A DNA stretch of 64,000 nucleotides, from assembly GCF_033118175.1 (NCBI RefSeq), contig NC_083694.1, positions 33,182,108-33,246,107 on the forward strand. Reading direction: 5' to 3'. Made by a program: the position numbers and the translations under genes. The DNA comes from Dama dama (lineage: Eukaryota; Chordata; Mammalia; Artiodactyla; Cervidae). The notes below the pieces were generated by a model. The model had not been told where the DNA came from. It made no database searches and was given only the letters and a program-made list of their open reading frames with translations. The stretch's first letter is position 1. Every line of letters starts with the position of its first letter. Positions 34,529-47,615 of the stretch are shown here, one piece after another.

Positions 34529-35226
34529 CAGGCGTACCTCAGGAATAGTGTAGGTTTAGTTTTAGAGCACCACGATAAACAAATCATACAGAATGTTTGC
34601 TTTACCAGTGTATATAAAAGTCATGTTTACATGATACAGTGATCTATTAACTGTGCAATAGCATTATGTCTAAAAACTAATTTCCATTCCTTCATTGAAA
34701 ACTACTTTCTGCTCAAAAATGCTAACCATCATCTGAGCCTTCAGCAAGTCATAGTAGTAATGTCAAAGAACACAGACCACCATAACAAATATAACAATAA
34801 TGAAAAAGTTTAAAATATTGTGAGAATTACCAAACTGTGACTCAAAGACACAGAATGCACAAGTACTGCAGGAATAATGGTGCTGATAGATTTGCTTGAC
34901 ACAGGGCTGACGCAAACCCCTTCAGTTCGTACAATGATGCAGTATCTGTAGCTCCCCAGCTGGCACAGTGGTAAAGAATCTGTCTGCCAATGCAGGAGAT
35001 GCAAGAGAAGTATGTGGGTTCAATCCCTGGGTCAGGAAGATCCCCTGGAGGAGGAAATGGCAACCCACTCCAGTATTCTATTCTTGCCTGGCAAGTCCCA
35101 TGGACAGAGGAGCCTGGTGAGCTGTGATCCGTAGGGCTGCATAAAGAGTGGGACATGACTGGGCACTGACATGCACATGACATCTGTTAAGAACAATAAA
35201 AAGTGTGATAAAATGAGTGTCCCTTA
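34529..35226 (+). mobile_element. Tigger1-like internally deleted DNA transposon, itself split by a SINE
   Basis: The left end caggcgtacctcaggaatag and subterminal part (gtgcaatagcattatgtct, aaaatgctaaccatcatc) match Tigger1. The sequence then jumps near 34755 to the right-end part (cataacaaatataacaat, ttaccaaactgtgac). The last bases lie after the SINE (aacaataaaaagtgtg). No transposase is left. Confidence 0.8.
34950..35172 (+). mobile_element. Bov-tA SINE inside the Tigger1-like element
   Basis: Complete sense copy (gctccccagctggcacag to gactgggcactgacatg) placed within the right end of the transposon. Confidence 0.9.
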
Positions 35227-35640
35227 TGTGTGTACATATGTAAGTATGTACACATATGTACATACACAAACACATTTATAACTCAGTCATGAAAAGAATG
35301 AAATCTTGCCATCTGTCACAGCATGGGCATGTGAAATAGGCTAGAGAATGAGCAATATCATTTCACTTATGTGTAGAATCATATTTAGTCACTAATACCA
35401 AAGTGTATATTGAAAAGTTGCTAAGACAGTAGATTTTAAAAATACTCATCATGAGGAAAGAAGTTTAAACTGTGTGGTAATGAATGTTAAATAGACTTAT
35501 TATCTGGTTTTGCAATATATATGTATATTGTAATATCATTTTGCAATATATACACATATTGAATCGTTATGTTGTACACCTGAAGTGAATATAATGTTAT
35601 ATGTCAATTATATCTCAATAATAATTTTCTAAAGGATGGC
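35227..35640 (+). mobile_element. L1M 3' region, sense, second part
   Basis: Continues the L1M: 'gaatgaaatcttgccatctg', 'catttcacttatgtgtag', then the terminal 'cgttatgttgtacacctgaa...tatgtcaattatatctc'. Confidence 0.85.
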
Positions 35641-35711
35641 CTACGTACAGAAAATTGCACGAAGCTTAAGTGCACAATGAATTTTCATGAATTGAACAGA
35701 ACCAGTTCACC

Positions 35712-36240
35712 AGCCTTGACTGGCAAAGCAATGATAAACCTAGACAGCATATTAAAAAGCAGAAACATTATCTTGCCTACAAAAGTCCATTTAGTCAAAA
35801 TTATGGTTTTTCCAGTAGTCATATACAAATGTGAGAGCTGGATAATAAAAAAAGGCCTAGCGCCAAAGAATTGATGCCTTCACACTATGGTGCTGGAGAA
35901 GACTCTTGAGAGTCCCTTGGACTGCAAGAAGATCACACCAGTCAATCCTAAAGGAAATCAACCCTGAATATTCATTGGAAGGACTGATGCTGAAGCTGAA
36001 GCTCCAATATTTTTGCCACCTGATGAGAAGAGCCGATTCATTTGAAAAGTCCCTGATGCTAGAAATGATTGAAGGCAGGAGAAGAAGGGGACAACAGAGG
36101 ATGAGATGATTGGACGGCATCACTGACTCAATGGGCATGAGTTTGAGCAAGCTCCAGGACATGGTGAAGGACAAGGAAGCCTGGCATGCTGCAGTCCGTG
36201 GGGTCACAAAGAGGCAGACACAACTGAGTGACTGAACAAC
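35712..36240 (+). mobile_element. BovB 3' ~0.5 kb, sense
   Basis: A sense copy whose frames include AMINLDSILKSRNI, PTKVHLVKIMVFPV and GLMLKLKLQYFCHLM, ending in the aacaacaac tail. The frames are broken. Confidence 0.93.
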
Positions 36241-37159
36241 AACAAAGACGCCAGGTTCCCAGAGCCCTACCAGGGACCATTCCAGTCACTGCTGCCTCGG
36301 TCAGTGGTACCTTCTCATACCATGGATGCTTTTGCTTATTTTTGTCTTTATATAAATGGAATTATTAATGTCACTCTTTTCATATTCAAACATCTTCTTT
36401 TGAGAATCTTTGATATTATTGCATATAGCTGTAATTTGTTTATCCTCATTACTGTATTAGTGTTCTGTTACATGACAGTAGAGGATTTCATTATATAGTG
36501 ATGCTAAATTAACTTCCATAGTGTTAACACTCCATTATTTTATCCATAATTTTTATTTTCAACTTATTATTTTCACTAACTTGTTATATTTGTGATTCAA
36601 CTTAAGTTACTCCAGACTTTTGTTTATCACACACAACCATCAACTCAGTCTCTCTAATTTAGGTTCAAAAGCAATGCAGACCTCAAAATAAAATAGAGAA
36701 GCAAGGTGAATAATATTATATTGTATGTTATCACATATAATAAAGGAGTAATCTTATTTATATGTAGAACTCATACATCAGTGAGAAAATATCAAAGAAG
36801 TAACGGGAAACATTTATATTTTTACCTATTAAGTTTTCAAACAATTTTTAAAAGGTAATATGACCATATATTTGCATGCAATCTTACACTCTTAGGTCCA
36901 AAGGTCCATTTTAATTCTTTGGTTGTTGCAAGACGCATAAGTAAATAGATAGGTAGGTGGATGGATAGATATGTAGCTAGATAGATAGACAAGACAGAGG
37001 GACAGGCAGATGTGTAGAGAGAAGCCTGAAAAGATATATACGTGAATATCAACAGTAGTTTATTTATGAATGCTGAAATTCTGTTGATTTTATCTTTTTA
37101 TGCTAATGTGTTTTTAAATTCAAATTTAATGTGTTTACATTAGAGAAAAATCAATAATA
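36241..37159. other. RGS7 intron, unassigned
   Basis: No exon or clear repeat, apart from a degraded GATA-type simple repeat at about 36947-36995. Confidence 0.45.
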
Positions 37160-37931
37160 GTTTTAAAAAATGAATCAAGACTACCAGTCCAGCATTGAGA
37201 GATCTCGGAAATTGTCACTCACAATCTCACAATACGAAAAAGAGCTGAATAAACTGAAAATCAACAATTTTTCTTACATTCATCTCAGAATGAGGTCACT
37301 AGGCAAGATGCTATGAGTTCCCAACACTGAAGAGACAGAGAGGTGAATACAGGGAATCACAACTTACCAGAAACCCAAGAGCAGAAACCTCCAAGGAACC
37401 AATAGTGGGGTAAGAAACTTAACCTGTAATTGACAAGTTGCTGGAGGTTCAGAGAAAGTTAAGACTCCAAGAGAGCCCGGTCTTGAGGGGACACCACACA
37501 CTTGTGAGTTTCACCTCCAATTCTACCAGATTCTCACAGTGAAGTTCGAAGAGAAATCCCTTTGTCCATCTCTCAGGGGAAGGGAAAAAGGAACTATTTT
37601 CAAATACTCTCAGAACATTCTCATCCTCCTAAGAGCTGCCTTTAAGAGAACCTGATCAGAGTTATACAGGAACCTCACCAACACAAAGAAAAGGAAATAC
37701 TAAATTCTAATCCTGGTCTCACCCAAGTGAGGGAAAAAAAAAAAAGCTGGAGAGGAATTTGTAAAGGTTATAGCCCCAGAGCACAGGCTCAGGAAAAGAA
37801 TGGCATCTAATCCTAGAACCGCAGTCATGCTCCCACTCCCTCTGCAGCAACCACAATATTAATAGTCTAAACAAGAGGGAACTGCAAAGGAAAAAACTGC
37901 GCATCTCAGTCCTTATTTAGCAAGCCTAATG

Positions 37932-38223
37932 GAGGGCTTCCCCGGTGGCTCAGTGGACAAGAGTCCACCTACCAATGCAGGAGACATGTGTTTGATCCCT
38001 GGTCAGGAAGAGCCCTCATGCCAATCCCGTGTGCCACAGCTATTAAGCCTGTGCGCTAGAGCCCGGGAACTGCAACTACTAAAGCCCAGAAGCCCCAGAG
38101 AAGCCGCTGCAGTGAGAGGCCTGTGCACCTCGACAAAGAGTAGCCCCGGCCCTCGCCACTTGCCACATTAGAGAAAAGCCCTTGCAGCAATGAAGGCCCA
38201 GCACAACCAAAAATAAATAAATA
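37932..38223 (+). mobile_element. CHR-type SINE inside L1M
   Basis: A tRNA-like head (gcttccccggtggctcag), then a GC-rich body with 'gagcccgggaactgcaac' and 'gaggcctgtgcacc', ending in an AAATAAATA tail. Confidence 0.9.
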
Positions 38224-39938
38224 CTGTTGTGTTTTAACAGCCTAAGGGAAACCTGAAGACAACTGGGGAGACAAAAACAAGGAAAGCAGAGGAAAGTTTA
38301 TCCTCTGATATAACAAAAGAAAGCAGTAAATACGGCTTAACCTCTAGGTAGATATGCATAAAACCATACAATAAACCCCTGTTTACCTCAGGGCCTTTTA
38401 CCCAATACATGATGTCTGGCTTCAACAAAAAATTGCATATAGAATAAAAGAGAAAGCAGCTCAAATAGTCACATTAAGCATCAGAATCAGACTCAGATAT
38501 GGCAGAGATGTTGAAATTAGCAAACCAAGGATTTGAAACAAATGTGAAAAATGTGCTAAGGCTTCTAATGGAGGAAATGAGCAACATAAAGAAATAAAGA
38601 ATAGAGGTATAAGCAGAAATATAGAAACTCGAAGAGTCTAAGAGTCAGAAGAAAATGTTAGAATAAAAAATGCCTTAACATTAAATGAAGAGTGCGTTTG
38701 ATACACTCATAAATAGACTGGACATGGCCAAGCAAATAATCAGTGAGCTTGAAAAAATGTCAATAGAAATTTCCAAAGCCCAGCTGCAAAGAGAAAAGGA
38801 TGAAAAAGACAAGAGCTGTGAAATAATTACTAAAGGGGTCACATACATATGATGGGAATACCAGAAAGACAAAGAAGAGAGCAAGAAGAGAAGAAATACT
38901 TGAAGCAGTGATGACCCATCATTTCTGAAAATTAATAGCTAACGGAGAGCCAGGATGCTCAGAGAACACCAACTAGAGTAAATATCAAAACATCTAAACC
39001 TAGACATAATGCATTCAAATTACAGGAAGTGGAAACAAAGTGAAAATCTTCAAAGAAGCCAGAGGTGGGGAAAAAACACTTTACATAGGGAGGAAAGAGA
39101 TTAACAATTGCATCAGACTTTCCTTTAGAAGTCATATAAGCAAGAGAGTAGAGTGAGATATTTTGTGTTGAAAGAAAAAAACTTTAGAATTCTATCCAGC
39201 AAAATGATCCTTTATAAGCACAGGAGAAATGGATACTTTCTCAGATAAACAAAAATTGAGGAACTTTGTCATCAGGAAACTTGAAAGAAATGTAGAAAAT
39301 CTTCAGAAAGAAGGAAATGGTATAGATCAGAAACTCAGATTTATTTTTTTATTTTTAATTATCATTCAAATGATAACAGCAACAGTGTGTTCTATGCTTA
39401 TAGATTAAGGGTAAGTGGAATGAGTGACAGCAGTGTTAAAGGGTACAGAAAGGAGAGGGCACTGGGAATAATCTATTATAAGGTAATTGAATGGAGTAGT
39501 ATAGTGTGATTTGAAAGAGGAGTCTGAGCAGATGTAAATATATATTGCAAACCAAAAGGAAAGTTTAAAATAAAATGGAATTAATATGTTAAGTAAAGGC
39601 GAACAAAAGGAATAGTAAAAATTCTCAATTGAAAACATAGAAGGTAAAAAAACAGAAAAAGTAATGAAAAGGAAAAGAATCAGAGCAATGTCAACAAATA
39701 GAAAACTGTGAAAACAATATGGCAAATATTAATCCAGCTATATTATTATCTCTTTAAACAGTGGTGGCCTAAATACACCAATTAAAAGGGAGAGATTGTC
39801 AGAGTGAATGAAAACAAAGACCTAATTATGTATTAAGAAACTCATGTTAAGTATAAAGACAGAGGTATAGATTAAAAGTAAAGTAAAGCAATAGAGAAAG
39901 TAAAGGGATGCTAACGCTAGTCAAAAGATAGGTGGAGT

Positions 39939-41005
39939 TGTTACTGTTCAGTTGCTCAGCTGTGTCTGACTCTTTGCAACCCCATGGACTGCAGCATGCC
40001 AAGCTTCCCTGTCTTTCAACATCTCCTGGAACTTGCTCAAACTCATGTCCATTGAGTCGGTGATGTCATCCAACCATCTTGTCCTCTGTTATCCCCTTTC
40101 CCCACCTTCAATCTTCCTCAGCTTCTGGGGCTTTTCCAATGAGTTGGCTCTTCTCATCAGGTGGCCAAAGTATTGGAGCTTCAGCTTCAGCATCAGTCCT
40201 TCCAATGAATATTCAGGATTGATTTCCTTTAGGATTGACTGATTTAATTTCCTTACTGTCCAAGGGACTCTCAAGAGTCTTCTCCAACAGTTCGAAGTCA
40301 TCATTTTTTTGGCACTCAGCCTTCTTTATGGTCCAAATCTCACACCCATACATGACTACTTGAAAAACCATAGCTTTGACTGTACAGACTTTTGTAGGCA
40401 AAGTGATTCTGTGTTTTTTAATATGCTTTCTAGGTTTGTCATAGCTTTTCTTCCAAGGAGCAAGTGTCTTTTAATTTCATGGCTGTGGTCACTGGGTGCA
40501 GTGATTTTGGAGCCCAAGAAAATAAAGCCTGTCACTGTTTCCATTGTTTCCCCATCTGTTTGCCTTGAAGTGATGGAGTCAGATGCCATTATCTTTGGTT
40601 TTTGAATGTTGAATTTTAAGCTAACTTTTTCACTCTCCTCTTTTACTTTCATCAAGAGGCTCTTTAGTTCCTCTTCACTTTCTGTCATAAGGATGGTGTC
40701 ATCTGCATAACTGAGGTTGTTGATGTTCCTCCCAGAAATCTTGATTCCAGCTTGTGCTTCATCCAGCCCAGAATTTCACATAATGTACTCTGCATATAAT
40801 TAAATAAGCGGGGTGACAATATACTGCTTTCCCAATTTTGATCCAGTCCCTATTCCATGTCCGGTTCTTATTGTGGCTTCTTGACCTACATACAGGCTTC
40901 TCAGGAGGCTGGTCAGGTGGTCTGGTACTCCCATCTCTTCAAGAATTTTCCACAGTTCATTGTGATCCACACTGTCAAAGACTTTAGCGTAGTCAATGAG
41001 TAGCT
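39939..41005 (-). mobile_element. BovB LINE ~1.07 kb, antisense, inside L1M
   Basis: Antisense copy from the tail (gttactgttcagttgctc) through the RT region. The minus-strand frame carries MTESEEELKSLLMKVKEE and KVSLKFNIQKPKIMAS. Truncated near 41005; frames are broken. Confidence 0.93.
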
Positions 41006-41469
41006 GTATTAATTTCAGGCAAAGCCAGCTCCAGATCGAGAAAAATTATCAGAGATGAGGAGCAACGTTATGTAATGATAAAGAGATCAATTATTCATGA
41101 AGACATAGCAGTCCTTAATGTGTGTGCACAACAGAGCATCAAAATATGAGACAAAAACTGATAGAACTACAAGGAGAAATAGACAAATATACCATTATAG
41201 TTGTAGTCTTCAGCACACCTCTATCATTGATTGACAGATCTGACAGAAAATCAGTAAGAACATAACTGAACCAAAGAGTGCCATTAATCAACTGGATTTA
41301 ATTGATATCATAAACTGCTTCATGCGATAGCAGCAGAATATACCTTCTCCTCAAATTCCCATGGAATGCACTAATGAAGAACACATTCGGGGCCACAAAA
41401 TACACCTTAATAAATTTAAAACAATTTTAATGGAAATTATATGAAGTATTCCCAGACCACAGTGGAATT

Positions 41470-41631
41470 AAACTAGATGCCAGTAGTGGAAAGATAGATG
41501 GAAAACAACAAAATACTTAGAGTTAACCAACACATTTCAAAATAATGTATAAACTAGATGCCAGTAGTGGAAAGATAGATGGAAAACAACAAAATACTTA
41601 GAGTTAACCAACACATTTCTAAATAATGTAT
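41470..41631. repeat. 81-bp tandem duplication within L1M
   Basis: Copy 1 at 41470-41550 and copy 2 at 41551-41631, beginning aaactagatgccagtagtgg, differ at one visible base. Confidence 0.95.
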
Positions 41632-41937
41632 GGGTCAAAAAAGTTTCAAGAGTAATTGTAAAATATTTCAAGTTAAATGAAAATGCATGTTATCACAATT
41701 TGTTGATGCAGTGAAAGCTGTGCTTGGCAACTTATAAATACATGCATTGATATATACATTAGGAAAACCTAAAGTCAATAATCTAAATTTAATATTAGAA
41801 AACTAGAAAAAACCCAGAAGAAAATAAAAATTAGAGCAGAAATCAATGAAATTGAAAACAGTAAAGTGATAGAGAAATACAATGACACTGTGAGCTGGTT
41901 GTTGGAAAAGAATCGGTAAAGTTGATAAACTTGCTCC

Positions 41938-42082
41938 TCAATCCATGGAATTCTGTCCAGGCAAGAATACAGGAGTGGGTGACCATTCCCTTCTCCAGAA
42001 AATCTTCCCCACCCAGGGATCAAGCCAGGTCTCCTGCATTGCAGGCAGATTCTTCACCGTCTGAGCCACCAGGAAGCCCCTC
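41938..42082 (-). mobile_element. Bov-tA SINE, antisense, inside L1M
   Basis: Antisense copy lacking the outermost 3' part (ccatggaattctgtccagg to gagccaccaggaagcccc). Confidence 0.88.
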
Positions 42083-42987
42083 TAGTTAGAGAGCAGATAC
42101 AAATTACTAATAGCAGAAATAAAAGAGGAACCATTACCACTGATCACATGGGCGTTAATTTGATAAGAAAGGAATGTTGTGAACAACTCTATGCCCACAA
42201 ATATGAAAAACTACGTGAAATGCATAAGCTTTGTGAAAGACACAATGTACCAAAACTCACCCAAAAAGTAATTGACTATGCCTATGTGTGTTAATGAATA
42301 GGATTGTATCTATTATTAAAGATTAAGCAATCTATTCAACAAAAGAATTTAAATATAAAACAAATAACCTTCCAAAATAGCAAAATCCCAGATGAATTCA
42401 CTGAGGAATTCCAGCAAGCATTTAAGGGAGAAATTATACCAATTTTTTTTCTTTTACTATTTTTCCTGAAAATAGCAGAGGGCCTACTTCCTATGAATAA
42501 CTCAGTCTGTGAATCCAGCATTACTTTAATACCCAAACCTGATCAAGTCATTGCAGGAAAGGCAAACAAGTGTCTCTCATGAACTACAGCTCCAAATTTT
42601 TCAATAAATTAGAATATATGGCATCCAACAATTGTCTAATAAGAAGTATACACCACAACCTAGTGGAATATATTCCATGTACACAATGCTAGTTCAACAT
42701 TCCATAATCAACTGTTTAAAAATCATATACTCTTATCAATAGAAGCAGAAAAAAAATGTGACAAAATCCAACACTCATTCAAAGATAAAAATTGTCAGCA
42801 AACTAGGAGTAGAGAGGAACTTCCCTCATCTTACTGATAAAGCACATTCACCAAAAACCTACAGCTAATATCATACTTAACAGTGAAATACTACTAATAG
42901 ATGGTTTCTCTCTGAGATGTTCCCTCTCACTACTTCTCTTCAACTTCTTACTGAAGGACCTAGCTAATATGATGACAAGAAAAGGAA

Positions 42988-43195
42988 ATTAAACATGCAC
43001 AAACTGTGCTGTATGTCTCAGGGAACTCAAACAGGGGCTCTATATCAGCCTAGAGGGGTGGGATGGTGAAGGAGATGGAACAGAGGCTCAAAAGGGAGGG
43101 ACATATGTACACCTATGGCTGATTCATGTTGTTGTTAGAAAACAAAATTCCGTACAGCAGTTATCCTTCAATTAAAAAATAAAGTAAAAAAAAAA
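42988..43195 (+). mobile_element. L1 3'-end insertion inside L1M
   Basis: About 200 bp of ruminant L1 3' UTR (cagggaactcaaacagggg, ctatggctgattcatgttg, ttatccttcaattaaaaaat) with an A-rich tail, splitting the older L1M ORF2 near its RT region. Confidence 0.85.
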
Positions 43196-43771
43196 TATAC
43201 AAATTGGGAAGGAAATTGGTAAGGAAGAACTAAAACTGTCTTTGTTCACATATGACATGATTTTCTATGTAGAAAATCACAAGGAATCAACAATCACAGC
43301 AACAAAGCTCTTAAAATTAATAAGCTGCAATAATATAGTTGCAGTATATAAGGTTAATGCACAGAAGTCAACTGATTTCTTATATATTAGCAATAAACAA
43401 ATGGAATTTGAAATTAGAAACACAATGCCATTTCATTAGCACAAAAAGTTAAATGCTATTACATATAGATTTAAGTCTAACAAAATATACACAAGATTAA
43501 TATGGGGAAAATACTGAAGCACTTTCAGTATTTGCTGAAAAAAATAAAGATCATGATAAATGCAGGGAATATTTCATGTATGGAGATAGGAAGACAATAT
43601 TGTGAAGAGGTTAGTTCTTCAATACTAGATCTATAGATTTAACATAGTCCAAATGAAAATCCCAGCAAATTATTTTGTGGATATTGAGAAATTCTAAAAT
43701 TTATGGAAAGGACAAATGACACAGAATAACTACCACAATACTGAAGAAGAACCACAAAGTCAGAGGACTGT

Positions 43772-44875
43772 GTTCATGTTCAGTCGCTCAGTCATGTCCA
43801 ACTCTTTGAGAACCCATGGACTGCAGCACGCCAGGCTTCCCTATCCTTCACCATCTCCTGGAGCTTCTTCAAACTCGTATCCATTGAGTAGGTCATGCCA
43901 TCCAATCATCTCATCCTCTGTTGCCCACTGGTCCTCCTGCCTCAATGTTTCCCAGCATCAGGGTCTTTTCCAGTGGGTTAGCTCTTTGCATCAGGTGGGC
44001 AAAGTATTGGAGCTTCAGCTTTAGCATCAATCCTTCCAATGAATATTCAGGGTTGATTTCTTTAGTATTGACCGATTTGATCTCCTTGCAGTCCAAAGTC
44101 AAGAGTCTCCTCCAGCACCACGGTTTGAAAGCATCATTTCTTTGGCACTTAGCCTTCTTTATGGTCCAACTATCACATCCTTACATGACTACTGGAAAAA
44201 TCTTAGCTTTGACTAAATAGACTTCTGTAGACAAAGTGATGTCTCTGCTTTTTAATATGCTATCTAGGTTTGTTATAGCTTTTCTTCCAAGGAGCAAGTG
44301 TCTTTTAATGCATGGCTGCAGTCACCATCCATAATGATTTTGGAACCCAAGAAAATAAAGTCTGTCACTGTTGCCATTTTTTCCCCATCTGTTTGCTATG
44401 AAGTAATGTGATCAGATTCCCTGGTGGCTCAGATGGAAGAGAATATGACCGCAATGTGGGAGACCCGGGTTCAATCCCTGGGTCGGGAAGACCCCCTGGA
44501 GAAGGGAATGGCAACCCACTTCACTGTTCTTGCCTGGAAAATTCTATGGACAGAGGAGCTTAACAGGTTAGAGACCATAGGGTCACAAAGAGTTGGACAT
44601 GGCTGAGCGATTCACATACACACACACACACACATACACACGGGACTAGATGCTATGATCTTAGTGTTTTGAATGTTGAGTTTTAAGCCAGTTTTTTGCT
44701 TTCCTCTTTCACCCTTCATTAAGAGGCTCTTTAGTTCCTCTTCACTTTCTGCTGTTAGGGTGGTGTCATCTGCTTATCTGAGGTCACTGCTATTTCTCCC
44801 AAAAATCTTGATTCCAGCTTGAGCTTCATCCAGCCCAGCGTTTCGCATGATGTACTCTGCATATAAGCTATGTAA
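43772..44875 (-). mobile_element. BovB LINE, antisense, split by a Bov-tA SINE
   Basis: Antisense BovB from the tail (gttcagtcgctcagtcatg) to about 44411, resuming at 44641 (gggactagatgctatgatc) up to gatgtactctgcatataag. Both parts are colinear with other BovB copies. Confidence 0.93.
44412..44640 (+). mobile_element. Bov-tA SINE nested in BovB
   Basis: Complete sense copy with an (AC)n tail. The BovB bases gtgatcagat before it and gggactagat after it are diverged copies of the same target. Confidence 0.9.
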
Positions 44876-45540
44876 TCAAAACAGTATAATACTGATAAGA
44901 AAATATGTAAAGACATCAGTTGAATAGAGAGCCCAGAATTATATCCAAATAAATTTATAGTCAACTTATATTTGACAAAGGGCAAAACAAGTCAGTGGAG
45001 AAAGGATAGTCTTCCCCAAGAATGCTGCTGAAAGAACTGAAGACCCACATTCAAAAAATGGAAGAAAAACATGAATCTAGATACAGACCTTACACCTTTT
45101 TTAAAAATTGCCTCAAAATGGATCATTCACCTAAATGTAAAATGCTAAACTGTAAATTCTTAGAGAATAACACAGGAGAAAATTTGGATGACCTTTGGTT
45201 TGGTGATATGTTTTTAGATTCAACACTAAAGGCATGAAAGAAAAAATTGGTGTCAGTTTATTAAAATTAAATCTTTGGGATCTGTGAAAAACACTGTTAT
45301 GAGAGTAAGAGGACAAATCACAGACTGGGAGCATAATATCAAAATACATAAGTAACTGAAAATTGACTAGTATCCAGAATATACAAAGAATTCTTAAAAC
45401 TCAACAGTGAGAAACAAATCAACCAATTAAGAATGGACAAAAGATCTGTACAGACACCTCACCAAAGAAGATACACAGAGGGCAAGTAAGTATACGAAAA
45501 GATGTTCAACATCACATATCATTAGGACATTTTAGCAAAT

Positions 45541-46959
45541 TACTGGCCTGTAAAAGGGAGGGACACCTCTCAGCTGTGGAATATATGACTTTGGAGCCTC
45601 TTATATCCTTTGGAATTAGATATTGAGTTCAAGATCACTATTGTAATTCAAGGCACTATTACATTCAATATATGTAATTCATCATATATTCCAATATTAT
45701 TTTTATGAATTTGTCATTTTCTAGTTGTCTCATGTTCTCTATTATCATAATTATTATAAGTATTTTGAACTTACTGAGAGTTATTTATACTAACAGAAAT
45801 TTTATTTGGTTCTTCTTCACCTTTTACATTACATCATTAAATTACCAGTACTAGCAATAGTAATATTTACAAAATTAAAAATTGTCACCAGTTCGGTCAC
45901 ATTTTCCTACTTTTGGGGTTCTCAATTCTTATGGTCCTGTAGGAAATTTTTGTTGCCGTCAGAGAGCTAGCCTAGGTTTTTATTCCCTCATTCTTACATT
46001 CAGTAAACAGAGTCAAAGAGTTAAAAGCAAAACTTCTAAGTCATCTGATGATATTCAGTCTGAGGATCAGGGATTCCAAGACTGTATGTTGCTGCTCACC
46101 CTCCTTGAATGAGATCCCAGAGAGACAACAACACAGTGTGAACCAAAAGCCACGTCACTGATGCTTTTGAAAGTGTCCTAGAAGCCAACCCAGGCCTCCT
46201 CTGTGTATGGCAAGTTGGAGCTTGTATGCTAAATCCAAGAGGGATCTTTTTAATCTCCCCTTTGAAAAATCTTTGCATGTCCCCAAGTTACAATCAGATT
46301 TTTGCAAGGAAAAAATCATAGAAAGTGCTGGAGATCAGTCACTTGTGTATATGGCAGGCCAGATGCAACAGAACAAAAGGGTCCACGCATATGCGCCTCA
46401 GGCTTTGTCTCTTCAAGGAGCTCATATTCAGTATTTTATTTGAGGTAAGTACAACAACTAACTCTTGGTGATTTTTTTTATTCCTGAATAATTCTATCTG
46501 GGAATATTTTCAGTATTATAAAACTGAACCTGAAATGTGAGCAATGTTGTTGATCACAAGAAGCTCTAGGCAGCCTTACTTGTTAGGTTCTTCTTGGTAG
46601 CTTGTTGAGAACTGTAACAGTCGGTGTCAGCACAACAACAGCTAGTATATAAAACAGAAATGTCATTGAAGGGTGAACAGACAGTTCATGGATGTTAAAT
46701 GGAAGGGTCTTATTTCAACCAGAGCAGATTAGGAGAATGTGAAGAATAATTTAAGGAAGTATAGCCAAGCCTCTGAATAAGGAGGCTGCTCTACCACCCT
46801 CTTGGTAATTGACCATTAGATAATAATCTTGCACATTCAGTGATGTGCTTAAATCAGCAATGATGATGCAAAAAGGCAAAGACACAAAAGGTTGGGTCAG
46901 AGGCAGGTTATTGTACAGACATTTATGTTGGAAATGATCTGTGTCATGACTCAATGAAT
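45541..46959. other. RGS7 intron, unassigned
   Basis: No recognised repeat. A strong donor-like gag|gtaagt lies at 46442-46450 after a long segment without a known repeat (see findings). Confidence 0.5.
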
Positions 46960-47188
46960 GCATGTGTGCTCAGTCATGTCCAACTTTTTGTGACCCCATG
47001 GTCTATAGTCAGCCAGACTCCTCTGTCCATGGAATTTTCCAGGCCAGAAAACTCAAGTGGGTTGCCATTTGCCATTTCCTCTTCCAGGGGATCTTCCTGA
47101 CCCACGGATTGAACCCACCCACTTATCCTACATCTCCTGCATTGGCAGGTGGTTTCTTTACCACTGCATCATGTGGGAAGTCCCATGG
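46960..47188 (-). mobile_element. Bov-tA SINE, antisense
   Basis: Complete antisense copy (gctcagtcatgtccaac to atgtgggaagtccc). Confidence 0.9.
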
Positions 47189-47279
47189 CTCTTGATAATG
47201 ACTGCATAAGGAGCTGCATTCCAACTGGAAAATTCAGTAAATATTAAAATCACATGTAAATACAATATCAGAGTTATCT

Positions 47280-47615
47280 CTGACTCCTGTATTCACTTAT
47301 ATTTATTTCTGTCCCAGGCTTCCTCATTTCAGCTGATGGCAACTCAGTTGCCAAAACCTAGAAGTCATCATTGACTATTCTCTTCCTTTTAGCTCCCTAA
47401 CCCAACACATCAGCAAGTTTTATTGATTCCGGCTTCAAAATGTATCCCAAATACAATACCCACGATCTTTAATGCTGATGTGCATATGCCCTCAGCATCA
47501 TTTCTTGCCTAGATGATTACAGTAGCCCTGTAACTGGTGTCCTTGCTTCCACTTTTGTTCTATCCCCGTTCTGATAATCAGTTCCCAAAGGACTCACAAT
47601 TCCTAAGTTGTTTTT
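47280..47615 (+). mobile_element. Probable L2-like repeat, first part
   Basis: Diverged common mammalian repeat ('aacctagaagtcatcattgac', 'gattacagtagccctgtaac'). A matching later part may lie at 50330-50515 beyond the L1ME. The family call is tentative. Confidence 0.4.

Larger units (their letters stand above)
37160..45540 (+). mobile_element. Ancient near-full-length L1M element broken by six insertions
   Basis: Colinear sense L1M pieces: 5' UTR-like 37160-37930, ORF1 region about 38480-39310, ORF2 endonuclease region about 41030-41470, reverse-transcriptase region about 42100-43480, and C-terminal/3' region about 44880-45540. CHR SINE, BovB, Bov-tA, L1 3' end and a second BovB with its own SINE interrupt it. 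It is full of stops. Subfamily naming and outer limits are approximate. Confidence 0.75.
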
